A stretch of DNA of 64,000 nt from Liriodendron chinense (lineage: Eukaryota; Streptophyta; Magnoliopsida; Magnoliales; Magnoliaceae): the NCBI GenBank assembly GCA_003013855.2, contig PVNU02002353.1, positions 2,852,001 through 2,916,000 on the forward strand, in the 5' to 3' direction. This document shows positions 21,716 through 32,166 of the stretch, in pieces. The notes beneath the pieces are model-generated. The model did not search any database, was not told where the DNA came from, and saw only the letters and a list, made by a program, of their open reading frames with translations. Within the stretch, counting starts at the first letter, position 1. Each line of letters opens with the position of its first letter. Both the position numbers and the translations under genes were made by a program.

Positions 21716-22931
21716 CTATTGAGGCCAACCTTCTTCCACTTCCTTCCACATATGAGCAGTGCTCGGAAACTTCTCCTTTAGCTTCCCAACAATCTCTCGT
21801 GCCTCATCCATCTTTGATTCCTTCACAAGTCCATTCACCAGCAACTTCATTGTCGAAAAGCATGGCACCCAATCCTTCTCCATGCTCTCCTTACTCAACT
21901 GCAATGCAGTATCAAATTGCCCACCCTGACAGAGATAGTAAATCAAGGTAAAATAGCAACTACTATCTGGCTTGCAGCCCTTCTCACACATCTCATGAAA
22001 GAGCCGCTTCGCTTCTTCCAAATTGCCTTCCTTGCAAAACCCATATATAAGATGATAATACGTAACTACATTCGGCTTCAGACCCCTCGCTTTGATCCCA
22101 TCGAACAAAGCCTTCGCCTCACCTGTTTTCTTAGCTTTACAAAGACTCTGTATCCTCACGTTATGAGTACTGAGACCCGGAGAGCAGTCATTCTTCTTCA
22201 TCATTTCCAAGACCTTCCCAACATCCCCATATTTTTCTTCCGCATATAAACCAGAAAGCAATGTATTATATGTGGTTGCATTCGGTTTACACCCTTTCCG
22301 GTCCATTTCATCTAAGATGGCGTAGACTGAAGTACACTTACCGGACTCGCAGAAAGATTTTACGATGGTGTTGTAGGTGTTGATGTTGGGGGTGACATTG
22401 TAAACCTTCGGGAATTCACGGAAGATTCGAATGAGCTCGTCGTAATCCTTGTTGAGTTGGCAGGCGAAGAGGAGGGCATTGAGGGACCCAGCGGTTCGGC
22501 GGCGCACACCAATGTCTTCGAGGCGTTGGAAGGTGTGAATAGCCTCATCAAGCATGCCAGCCTGGCCGTAAAGGACGATGGCGTGGGAGAGGGATCGCTC
22601 GGATTGGAGGTCAGGGCGAGATGTGAATTCGTCAAGGAAGGATCTGAGGGCCGTGGTCGAGGCAGAGGATTGGGTCTTGGAGAGCTTGGAAACAGTGATG
22701 GAGAGGGCGATGCGGTCAAGGTGGGACGCAGGGGTGAGAGAGGCGGCCCGGGCGATGTCGGCGATGCGGTTGGGGATCGGATTCGGATTTGAGGAGGGCG
22801 AGGGCGGTACGGGATTTTTGCTTGCCGGTGAGAATGGAATTCGGATTGTCAGGGGTTAGGATGGATGCTGCAGAGAAGTGGCGATGGGAGAGATGGAGGG
22901 AGCGGAGACGGGAGCGGATGATGGAAGCCAT
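21716..22931 (-). pseudogene. PPR336-like PPR gene, copy 3, one-base frameshift near the N terminus
   Basis: The minus strand opens with MASIIRSRLRSLHLSHRHFS. After about 52 codons a C run (four C at 22772-22775, three expected from copies 1 and 2 at ATCC-AACCGC) shifts the frame. The rest, in the new frame, is intact through the PPR repeats (GMLDEAIHTFQRLEDIGV, NTYNTIVKSFCESGK, SSCYFTLIYYLCQGG) to the family stop after GWPQ. The single defect sits in a homopolymer, so a sequencing error is as likely as a real lesion; if so this is a functional gene of about 404 residues. The leader has a TC run and telo-boxes as in the others. Confidence 0.82.
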
Positions 22932-23069
22932 GGATAGTCAGATGAAGAAAGTTAGGGTTTAAAAAGAGAAATGAGAGATAGAGAGAGGAGTTCCTGCAAC
23001 TACGGAGCAGTAATGGAGGATGATGCTAGGGTTTTCAGAGGGAGAGAATTAGGGTTTGATTTTGAAAAG

Positions 23070-23073
<4 letters not shown>

Positions 23074-23118
<45 letters not shown>
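23074..23118. repeat. (GA)n in the leader of PPR copy 3
   Basis: GA repeats, read as TC on the gene's strand, about 143 bp before its start codon. Matches the TC tracts of the other two copies. Confidence 0.9.
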
Positions 23119-23121
<3 letters not shown>

Positions 23122-23674
23122 TCTGCAACTAAGGAGCAAACATGGAGTATGATGCTAGGGTTTCGAGAATCTGGCTTTTGCTTAGGAAAATGCCGGGGGC
23201 GACTGAAGGAGTAAGATCATCCTCCCATGTGACAGCATGGCGCACATGAGAGAGATCGCAGCTGTTCATGAGGCGGGCCCAGCTTTTTTTATGGGCCTTG
23301 TACTGTAATTCAAGCCGGTCGGTTCAGTGGGTCTGCAGCACTACCAGTGGTTCTGGTCGATATCCGATGATTCTCAGTCCTCAATCTTTTACGTGTGGTC
23401 ATGTAATGGATAGACGAGGATGATTTATCACCTACAGCACTTACAAAGGATGGCCCACTCGATGAACCGCCTCGTCTATGAGCCAGACGGACGCGAATTC
23501 CCTGTGAAAGGAAGTTCATGTGCTTAAGGCCAGGGCAGGATTATTCAGCTCCTATACCGGCTTCAACTTGTTCCTAATAAATGGTTAGTAGTTGGATTAG
23601 ATACTCGAAGATATTTATTTGTTTGTCCAAGTGTACGGTTATGGGGATCTACTCTTCCTCGTCAATGACGTTCA
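23119..23674. other. Intergenic stretch, nothing recognised
   Basis: No gene or repeat that I can name. Confidence 0.4.
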
Positions 23675-23790
23675 CACGTGGGCAGTCTTAGCTCACCAAC
23701 GTCTACCATAAGCAAACAATGTCTCGTTCATACGTCGGAAGTCTTAGCTCAACAACGTCTACCACAAGCAAACAATGTCTCATCGCTTCT
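23675..23790. repeat. 57-bp tandem duplication
   Basis: GTCTTAGCTCACCAACGTCT at 23684 recurs at 23741 as GTCTTAGCTCAACAACGTCT, followed by the same AAGCAAACAATGTCTC. Confidence 0.8.
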
Positions 23791-25399
23791 CTGTCATATG
23801 GTAGCCAAGTTTGCTCTCCTTGAAGCCATATTGAGGTTGCATTTGAACTTGTCAACAAAAGCTTGGGAATGTTGTTCCCATATCTCGACTCAATTATTTT
23901 TTAAAGATGTGCACCAATTCAAAGCATCACCTTTTAAAGATTTGTGGTATAAACGGATGAGGGCTCTACCGTGCTTGCCACAACACTCAACTTTCCTCAT
24001 CAGGCTTGGAGATGAGTTGTTAGGCAACTACTAATGTCGTACCTCTTGAACTTCGATACCTTGAAATTGTGGGGCTACTTGTGCATCGGGAAAATGACAC
24101 AAGTCTTTGAACTTTGTAGAGGAGAGATCGACCCCTCGTTGGCGTTGAAGTTGATTTTGTATGATTTGGAGCTGTTCTCACTGCTGGTTTGAGAGACCGG
24201 TGTCTCCCACGGTAAGGCTCATTTCGCTTCTTCCACATGGTGATCTATTTCTTCGACCTTATAGCTCCCGTTAGGTGGAGCTTGTTGAAGAGTGATTGTG
24301 TTCCTAGTTGTAGAAAATTGCTGGAATTGAAAGGCCCTCTCATTCAGGAGGAGGCTAAGTTGTTGGGAAGTGACCCCCTTGGTAGGTATTTGCCATTATT
24401 CGCTGGTTGAGCTGGGCTTTACACTGACCCCCGTTGTGGGCATCCTCCAGTGACGTCCCTGTATTTTCGGTCGGGGAAGTCGTTGCTGGAAATTGACTTA
24501 AAATCTTGGTTGCGGGATGTGCGGGAAATTGATTAAGGTTGTGAGATTGTCTGGTTGCTCCGAGATTTACTCCGGCTGTGGGAGGGTATTAAAAAGGATG
24601 CCCATGGTCGAGGGTGGTGCGGGTTGAAGTCAGTAGTCTTTTGTAGGCTCCGATGGTTGTGCTTAATTTGAACTGGATGTTGGAAAGATTCTAGGAATTG
24701 GTTGTTGTTGAATTGGGCCAGCTCGGTTATTAGTTGTGGTGCCTTATGCTTGCATGAATTAGAGGGGCATTTCTTGCATCGCCTTCACTTTTTGTGCCAA
24801 TTCTTGGATGTAGGCACTTGGCATGCCTTCCTCCCGTTGTGGTGGTGTAGGCTGAGCTTCTATGAGGTCGAGAGCAGGGAAGAGTTGGCCATCTTCCTCA
24901 TGGTCTGTCATGACTATTTAGGATTTGGTACAGATTATGCTATGGTAGGAAAGGCTTTTTTGAGGGCGATAGACTCGTAGAGGCACAATGGTTTGGAATT
25001 CTTGGGATTTTGCGATTCTAAGATTTTTCTTGGATTTGGAATGGATGTAGATGCAGATGTGAGAACTATTAACCTTCAGGAATTTGTGACATTTTGTTTT
25101 TCAAGCTAGGTCGCAATTAGTATAGATAGCAGGTCTCCAGTAGAGTCATCATTTTGTAGACAACGACAACAGCTAGACCCTATAAAACATTTAGAAAAAG
25201 GATCCGGAGATTCTCAATTCTAAAATGATTCCTTGATCTATGACTAACGATACTAGGTAAGGGACCGCGATTACAGAGAGGGAAGGCATTGGGCACCCAC
25301 TTTGCCTGTACAATTGTATAGTTTCTACTTCACTGGATCAAACTAATTCTTGAAGGTTAGGATTTAGCTCTCGCGCTATGTATATGCAATAGCATGTGT

Positions 25400-25820
25400 A
25401 TAATGTCGTGTTAAATGCAACGCTTATGGCAAGCTTTGGTTCGGGCTGAATAAATTCACTCTAATTTCTCCCATTGCCGAAGCGATAAACTAACCAATGT
25501 AAGTTTCTAATGGGTAGGATCCAACTATGTCGACAAGCCACAGAGCATACGTTTTATACTGATCGGGTGCCGAGTGCTATGTGATGCGATGAATGGAATG
25601 CAAGATGTGTAATATTGTGCATGCGATGTAGTGTTGAATGTGATGCTTGTGGCAAGCTTTGGTCTGAGCTAGGATAAATCAACCCTAATTTATCTCCTTA
25701 CCGAAGCGCAAACCAATTAATACAAAGTTTCTAATGGGCAGGATCCAACTATGTTAGTAAGCTGTAGAGTATACGTTTGTATTAATTGGGTGTAACATGT
25801 AATGTAATGCTAGTAAATGA
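25400..25820. repeat. Direct duplication of about 230 bp
   Basis: GGCAAGCTTTGGTTCGGGCT ... GGGTAGGATCCAACTATGT at about 25405-25600 recurs at about 25630-25810 with about 80-85% identity by eye. It lies in the LTR-like part of the decayed gypsy element. Confidence 0.7.
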
Positions 25821-26609
25821 ATTGATTAGGGGGTTGAGAGGAAAATAGGTGTTTTAAAATGTTAATGTATGGTTTGCTGAAGCTGATTCAGAAATTGTAT
25901 GAGTGAATAGATGGTAGTGTCGCAAGGACTTGATTAAGCAACTTAGATTGAACTTGGTTGGCTTAAGAGACTAAGACTAGGGCTGGACTAAGGCTAAACT
26001 CTCTTTCCTGCTCTCTCCTCTTCTTGGTGGAGGATGGGATGGCTAGAATGGCTTAAAGATAGATTGGGTTTTGGGATGTTTATGGGTGATTTTGGTGTTT
26101 TCTGAATCTACTTGGTTGTGGAAACAGGAGGGGAGGGGGCTATAAATAGCACCCAAACTCGATTTTTCTGTAATTTTCTACAAATTTATGGTTGAAACAA
26201 GGTTGAGTGGTTGAGATTCTAGATCGCCATGTGGCACAATTTGAATGACTAGATTGCTTGGTAAAATGGTGATTTTGGCCTCAATGAAGGGGTACAGAGG
26301 ACTTTTCAGAATCTCTGCACTATTACTAGTTGGGGAAGAGGAAACTCACATGCATTGGGGGCATCCTGCCGAAGTCGGAGGGGTGCCACTTGGTAGCTGC
26401 CTCTAACACATGTGTGAGAGTTTTAGTTGCTTTTAAGGTTCACTTGCTGTTTGAGTTTCGAACCTTTGTTGGGCCTACGGGTTAGGCTTTTGGACTCGGT
26501 TTTAAGTTGATTTAGGTTTTCGGTTAACTAGGTGAGTTGACTGGGTTTTGGCCTAATGAGTTGACTCGGAATGGCCCAGTGAGTTGACTCGACGAGTCGA
26601 GTTTTGGGA

Positions 26610-26768
26610 CTCCTAGGGTTTAGACTTCTAGGGTTCTAAGGTTTAGGATTAGGGCTCAATTTAGGGTTTGGATCAAGGTTTAGACGAAGGCTTAAGTTAG
26701 GGTTTTAGGTTTAGGGTTTGGATTAGGGCTTAAGTTAGGGTTTAGATCAGGTTTAATTTAGGGTTTTC
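26610..26768. repeat. Degenerate telomere-like repeats (TTTAGGG / TAGGGTT)
   Basis: About a dozen TAGGGTTT, TTTAGGG and GGGTTTAG units separated by short spacers. Units are not in strict register. Confidence 0.6.
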
Positions 26769-26811
26769 CTTCCATCGAGACCATTCAATTTCAACAAGTT
26801 TATCCGCCGGG

Positions 26812-27135
26812 GTTAAGTGTCTACATGATTGAATGTCCACCATTAAAAAGCTCCTAGCACCCTCTGTAATGTTTATTTGACATTCAACCAGTTGATTAGG
26901 CCATATAGGCCAAGATGAAGAGGAAAAACAAATATCAGCTTGAACCAAAAATTTTGTGGCCATCAAGAACTTTTTAATGGTGAGAGTTCAATCAACATTG
27001 TTTTCTGTGATGTGGTTCACTTGAGATTTGGATGTACTTAAATTTTAGGCTCATACCATCAAATGATATGAAAAAATGGTTGAACGGTATGGATGAAACA
27101 CATACATTATGGTGGACCCCATAGAGCATTGACCG
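26812..27135. mobile_element. Foldback-family copy, left side truncated
   Basis: Contains TCCACCATTAAAAAGCTCCT, CAACCAGTTGATTAGGCC, AACTTTTTAATGGTGAG, GATGTGGTTCACTTGAGATT and CATACATTATGGTGGACCCC in the family order. The outer left arm is lost at the border with the gypsy remnant. Confidence 0.6.
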
Positions 27136-27325
27136 CCACTAGCCGACTGCGTCAGTTTAGATGTATCATGAACGAAATGGACCCTAAATGGAGCAGTTAA
27201 GAATGAAAAATATATAATGGTCTTATTTCTAAAAATATGTTCATGATTCAATTGTTAGAATGGTTAAACTAATATGATTTTTATACCGTAACTCAGTTAA
27301 GTGAGCTACACAATTTGGTCAGTTA

Positions 27326-27833
27326 GGCCACGCTTGCCACCATGGATTCAAAGTACCTAGATTGATTTTTTTTTTTTTTTTTTTTTTTAATTTAGAATAT
27401 CTTAGATTCAAAATTCTCTAGTTGTGTTTGCTACCCTGAATTTAGAAGCCATTGTAATCTATTAGTGTACATGTGTTATGTTTGACATAAAGATTGCAAT
27501 CAGCCCATTGAAATATATATTTTGGCCAAAATTGATGAAATCCCCAGCCTTAGATGGGCCACAAGATTAGGATCACAACCAATCGACTAACTAGTGTTTT
27601 TAAACTATTGATTTACATGAGCAATGTTTGGATTGCTCAAATCATTATATTGAAGTAATTTTATTGATGCAGTTGACAATTTAATTGTTTTAGGAGATCA
27701 TTCGCAGGGGCCACGTGTACAATAGATTAGTAGTCTAGTGTCACATATTAATTCGGGCAACCAAACGACCAATGGATTTAAAATGCCTTCAAATACCCCT
27801 AAATCTGCTGTGCTAGACAACCCTTATATTCTT
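27326..27833. mobile_element. PIF/Harbinger-like MITE, TTA target duplication
   Basis: TTA at 27323-27325 and 27834-27836. The left end GGCCACGCTTGCCACCATGG and inverted right end GGGTTGTCTAGCACAGCAG are diverged repeats of the kind seen at 19912-20513. The body is a reverse-orientation relative of that element. A poly(T) of about 22 lies near 27367-27388. Non-coding. Confidence 0.65.
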
Positions 27834-28010
27834 GTTAATGTTTGGCTGGCATAATATTTTTGAAGTCCTCATGCGAACCTCAGGTAGGGCTCGTTCATTC
27901 GTTGCAATAGTGAAGTTTGCCAACCCTTCCTTGCCGGATTCTCTCCTTTCCCTTGTCTCCTATTTGGAAATAGAGAGAGGTATACGGTACTATGGGTGCA
28001 ATGAGAGCAG

Positions 28011-28055
28011 AGCGAGAGAGGGAGAGAGAGAGAGAGAGAGGGAGAGAGAGAGAGA
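28011..28055. repeat. (GA)n microsatellite
   Basis: GA-dinucleotide run with a few interruptions, just before a SINE. Confidence 0.85.
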
Positions 28056-28090
28056 CAACGTACAAGTAGAAAGAGGAGGAGAAAGGTTGC

Positions 28091-28206
28091 TTTTTTTTTC
28101 TTTCCACACACCCACGCCCACACACTCACACCACAATAGGTGCTCGAACCCATAACCTGGTGTTGAAACTCTTGTGAGTCTACCACTGAGCCATAAGGTT
28201 GCAGGC
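28091..28206 (-). mobile_element. tRNA-derived SINE with perfect 14-bp target duplication
   Basis: AGGAGAAAGGTTGC stands on both sides (28077-28090 and 28207-28220). On the minus strand the element has A-box-like TGGCTCAGTGGTAGACTC, B-box-like GGTTATGGGTTCGAGCACC, a GTGTGAGTGTGTGGGCGTGG body and an A tail. At 116 bp it is a compact SINE transcribed by Pol III and mobilised by a LINE; it is the clearest and probably youngest copy here. Confidence 0.88.
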
Positions 28207-28220
28207 AGGAGAAAGGTTGC

Positions 28221-29599
28221 TTGCTATAATAATCAAGTACATAAATTAGCTCTTTTTTCCATAGTGTGATTGAGTAAGCCACTAGTTTTCATGTATTGGG
28301 TCTTCAATTTAGTTGCCATGTAATTGCATCACTTATCTATAATAACTTGAAATATAACTGATCTATAATAACTTAGAAATGTAACGTGTCATGCTGTCTC
28401 TATATGCATTGCAGTAGTAGTAATAATCCCTCTTAAGATCGGCAATGACTTTACACTTACCACGCAGACGAAAAAATTAAAATGGTAGGTCATCTCACAA
28501 GTAACGGTCGATGGGGAATTCAAAAATCATACTTGTCCAAAAATGATCATGACCACCCAAGTGTACCTATGGGTGGTTAAGATAGATTACTTGATAGTCC
28601 GAATAGACAACGCTGTGGTTATGAGTTTGAGTACCTATGTGGCGTGTGTGGGTGTGAGGGTGTGTCGAAAAAGAAAAAGAACAAAAAAAGTTATAGTAAA
28701 AGAATTGGACTGATGGAACGATCTTGACCTCTGATTACTGGGTGCTTGTCTGTTGAAACAAGAGCCATGTTCGGTCTATTGAAATAAAATATTTAAAAAG
28801 AATTCAATTGCTAAAAAAAAAATTCATTTCCTATTATGTGTTCAGTTTGGAATTATGAACATGAATTAGGATTGACTACGAATTCCAGCCATAGCACACG
28901 TTTTATAAAATCTATATAATTTTTCCGGATCTAAATCAACCAGGTTTTAGTGTCCCTACCCATGATGAATTATAATTATTGGTGCTTCTTATTTTGATAT
29001 AATCAATTCGACGTGAATTTTTTTTTCATTTTTAACTATACAACATATGTTCACCATTCTATTGCCAAGTAATTAAATAAATGCAAATATTTGCACCATG
29101 ATACATGTAATTTGAAGCGTTTCATTTGAATAAATTACATGCCCCACATCCAATTCTAAGTGGAACCTGCTTGTGCCCCTGCCATGAGAAGTTCCCATGC
29201 AAGAGTCATCAGATACATCATGGTGAGCTCCCACACAGATCTGGTCGGACGCAATCCGCGTCCCTCAGCACCATGCTCCATCCGCCTTGGGGCCACGATT
29301 TAGACAGTTTGAATTACGGTACATGATGGAGCACGTACAGTAGATTAACGGCTCAACACCATCACCGAAAATGTCATATAGATTTACCGCAATCTAAACC
29401 TTCTAAGCCGTTGATTCCGCCGTAGATTGTGCATACATCAGATTGGTTGTGATCTAACAACCGATCAAGTGTACGTTTATTTCTTGCATTTGGACGTTAT
29501 ATCAGCTTCCATTTTAACCTTTGCCATTTCGACCACCATGATCCATGATTTTTGTCTTGTGATCCATCCATAGTGTGCCCTACATTTATAAATGGGTTA
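28221..29599. other. Intergenic stretch with one SINE-like remnant
   Basis: About 28590-28690 (+) reads GATAGTCCGAATAGACAACG, GGTTATGAGTTTGAGTACC and a GTGTGTGGGTGTGAGGG body with an A-rich end, like the SINE at 28091-28206. The remainder holds nothing I recognise. Confidence 0.45.
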
Positions 29600-30087
29600 A
29601 CGCACCCGATGAGGTACCCAAACCCAACCCATTTAGACTCGACTTAGACCCGACCCATTTTAAATGGTACGGGTCTGAGTCAAAGAATAAACCCATTTGC
29701 TAAATAGGTTTGGTTCTGGTTTCCTTTATATTAGGCTCGACCCGACCTGGCCCATTTAGTAAGTGGGCGGGTTTGGTCTATGTTTCAAGGGACCTATTTA
29801 GCCCATACCCATCCAGACCCATTTTAAGCCTTGTAAAAAGGCTTGCATACTAGATCTAGACCCAAACCCATTAGACCTTACCCATTTATAAATGGGTCTA
29901 GGTGGATCTCCCTCTACTTGGCCCAGACCCATTTATAAATGGGTTTGATGGGTTGATTCAGACCTAACTTAGACCTACCCATTTAGTAAAAGAGTCTGGG
30001 TCTAAATTTTGGACCCAGGCCCATTTAGTAAATGGGAGGGTCTGGTTTTGGCTAAACCCGCCCTGAACCCGACCATTTACAGCCCTA
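29600..30087. repeat. CCCATTTA / TAAATGGG-rich degenerate element
   Basis: About twenty copies of CCCATTTA or its complement are interspersed with GACCCGACC and GGGTCTGG. The right end, GACCATTTACAGCCCTACC, resembles the TAGGGCTGTAAATGG terminus known from plant hAT-like MITEs. Left end uncertain. Confidence 0.5.
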
Positions 30088-30091
30088 CCCC

Positions 30092-30240
30092 CTGTTAAGT
30101 TGGCAACACACCCACATGGTTAGTCGCACGATGAACCCACCCACCAGTGGGGTTAGTGCATCTCCTTAGCATTCGAACCTAAGACATGCTATTGAAACAC
30201 CTAAGCGTCTTCCAACTGGGCTAGTAGAACCTACTCCATT
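30092..30240 (-). mobile_element. tRNA-derived SINE-like element
   Basis: On the minus strand: A-box-like TAGCCCAGTTGGAAGACG, B-box GTCTTAGGTTCGAATGC, then GTGGGTGGGTTCATCGTG and CGACTAACCATGTGGGTGTG. Same body as 308-456. Target duplication not clear. Confidence 0.6.
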
Positions 30241-30555
30241 ACTTGGGGTGAGCATGTGAAAGTGTCTATAGAGCTCACCTTTAACATGCGTGTGATTTAC
30301 CTTGTTCATCCACTTTAGCATCTTGCTTTTGTCCACAAGGGCTGGTTTAAAATGGTGTAAATACATGTATTTTCTCTCACATCATCAATAAATGCTTAAA
30401 CCACCATGTTTGAAAGTGAGGACTGGTTGCCATTACATAACACGGAATTCAAAGCCTAAACTTTGTGGGCCTCAGCATGAAATGTGTTTTATCCATGTCA
30501 TCCATTCATTAGTAGAGATCATTTTAGAGTGCGGGCCCAAAAATGATCTCATGCC

Positions 30556-30650
30556 TCATTGGTAGACTCACCAGAGTTCAACCATTGTGCTAGGAGTGCC
30601 TGGGCATGTAGGGAGTGTGAATGCGTGTGTGAAAAAAAGAGTGCAAAAAT
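30556..30650 (+). mobile_element. SINE fragment
   Basis: TCATTGGTAGACTCACCAGAG resembles the A-box region of the 28091-28206 SINE and is followed by a GTGTGAATGCGTGTGTG body and A-rich end. The B box is eroded. Confidence 0.45.
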
Positions 30651-30683
30651 TAAAAACAATGTAGATCTTTCATTGACACCATG

Positions 30684-30921
30684 GTAGTCCCCACTTAGCT
30701 CACTAAAGAGGATGCGGAGCTGAGTAGATGGGACCCTAGCCTCAACCAACACGGTGCAGCCCTTAATAGTCACAGACACAGCGTAGTCCCCACTCAGCTT
30801 ACTAATAAGGATGCAAAGCTGAGTAGATGCGACCCTAGCCTCAACCAACACTGTGCAGCCCTTACAGCCACAAACAGATGGTAGTCCCCCCTAGCTCAAC
30901 CAATATGGTGCGGCCCTTGTA
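30684..30921. repeat. Tandem repeat, period about 99 bp, 2.4 copies
   Basis: GTAGTCCCCACTTAGCTC at 30684, GTAGTCCCCACTCAGCTT at 30783 and GTAGTCCCCCCTAGCTC at 30881 begin successive units; each full unit ends CCAACAC-GTGCAGCCCTT. Confidence 0.85.
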
Positions 30922-31240
30922 GTGGGGCTCACCTTTAGGCATGTATTGTATATTCATGCTGTCCAACTTGTTGATAAGGTCACAAACAAATGGATGAAGG
31001 GAAAAACAAATATGATCTTGATCCAAATTTTTGTGGCCCATAAGAAGTTTTTAATGATTAAACACCACTATTTCCTACATTTTGGTCTCAATATGGATCT
31101 GCTTAATTTTTTGGGTCCATGCCCCAAAAATGATTTGAAAATATGAATGGACAGCATGGTTATACAATACATACATCAAGGTGGGCTCCACAGTCAGGGC
31201 AGCACCATGATGGTGAGACCGGGGTCACACCTAATCCACT
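30921..31240. mobile_element. Foldback-family copy, mostly right half
   Basis: Has CCAACTTGTTGATAAGGTC, AGAAGTTTTTAATG, ATATGGATCTGCTTAATTTT and CATACATCAAGGTGGGCTCC, then CACACCTAATCCACTCCC. The left arm is mostly absent. Confidence 0.6.
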
Positions 31241-31275
31241 CCCTCTGTACGAAATGTGAGAAAAGTTGTTGTGTT

Positions 31276-31717
31276 GGAAGTTAGGTGGGGCCCATCGTGA
31301 TGTTTGTAATATATCCACCTATCCATCCATTTTCAGAGCTTATTTTAGGAAATGCGGCAAAAAACGAGGCAGATTTAAAACTCAAGTGGACCATGTAAGA
31401 GGAAACAGTGGGGATTAATTGACCATCGTTGAAGCCTTTGTATGATCACAATTGTTTTGTATCATGTTAAGTTTTTGGTGTTTTTAGTTCATTCTCATGA
31501 GAATGATCTTATAAATAGTTTGAATGACATATAAACATCAAGGTGGAGCATAGGAAGGTTTAATGGTGGGCATTTCTTTCGTGGTTTTCCCTCTCTGGTG
31601 GCCTACTTAGACTTTTGGATTTACCTAATTTTTTTCCTCATGTCTTAAAATGATCTTGCAAAATGGATGGATGGGATGGATTTCTAACAAACATCATGGT
31701 GGGCCCACCTAGCTTCC
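31276..31717. mobile_element. Foldback element, full
   Basis: GGAAGTTAGGTGGGGCCCA at the left is answered by TGGTGGGCCCACCTAGCTTCC at the right; CTCAAGTGGACCATG and GGCCTACTTAGAC are the matching inner blocks. Confidence 0.75.
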
Positions 31718-31788
31718 CAAAGTAGGAACTTCCAAACGAAGGCTTTTCCAATAAATCCACCCCAAGCGTGCGCTACTTGGCTGTATGT

Positions 31789-32166
31789 GACCCTGGGGCC
31801 CACCTTGATGCACGATCTATTTATCCCTGCCTTCTATCTTTTTGCCCCTCATTTTAGAGCATGACCCAAAAACCATAAGTAGATTTAAATCTCACCATAC
31901 GAAATAGATTAGTGGTGATTGAACATCCACTATTAAAAAATCCCTAAGCCCTAGCTTAATGCTTACTTGTTATCCAACCGGTTGATAAGGTGACATAGAT
32001 TTGGATGAAGGGAAAAGAAACAAATATCGTTTTAATCCAAAATTTTATTTTATCCACAAAAAGTTTTTAATGGTCGAATGCCACTGTTTGCTATGTTTTG
32101 GTTTATCTGAGATTTGGATCTGCTTAATGTTTGGGCTTATGCCACAAAACGACTTCGAAATACAGG
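31789..32166. mobile_element. Foldback element, right end truncated by the next copy
   Basis: Runs GGGGCCCACCTTGATGCACG, CCACTATTAAAAAATCCC, CAACCGGTTGATAAGGTG, AAGTTTTTAATGG, GAGATTTGGATCTGC and stops where the next copy begins. Confidence 0.65.

Larger units (their letters stand above)
23680..26770 (-). mobile_element. Decayed Ty3/gypsy retrotransposon: LTR, leader and gag
   Basis: On the minus strand a frameshifted gag can be followed: PHNFKVSKFKRYD and TTHL near 24090-24050, then SLKGDALNWCTSLKNN and AFVDKFKCNLNMASRRANL near 23960-23800. These match the retrotransposon gag domain core. Upstream on that strand lie a polar linker (about 24990-24700), a leader with TGATGACTCTACTGGAGAC at about 25155-25135 (resembling the primer-site region of Tat/Ogre-type elements), and an LTR-like block to about 26770 with CTATTTATAGCCCCC. 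No polymerase follows. Ends are approximate and stops are many. Confidence 0.5.

Noticed and set aside
28150..28200. tRNA-like A and B boxes
   Set aside because: The cloverleaf cannot be completed; the boxes belong to a SINE promoter with flanking target duplication, not to a tRNA gene.
27832..28282. Arg/Glu- and Ser/Leu-rich open frames
   Set aside because: They read through the GA microsatellite and the SINE; not genes.
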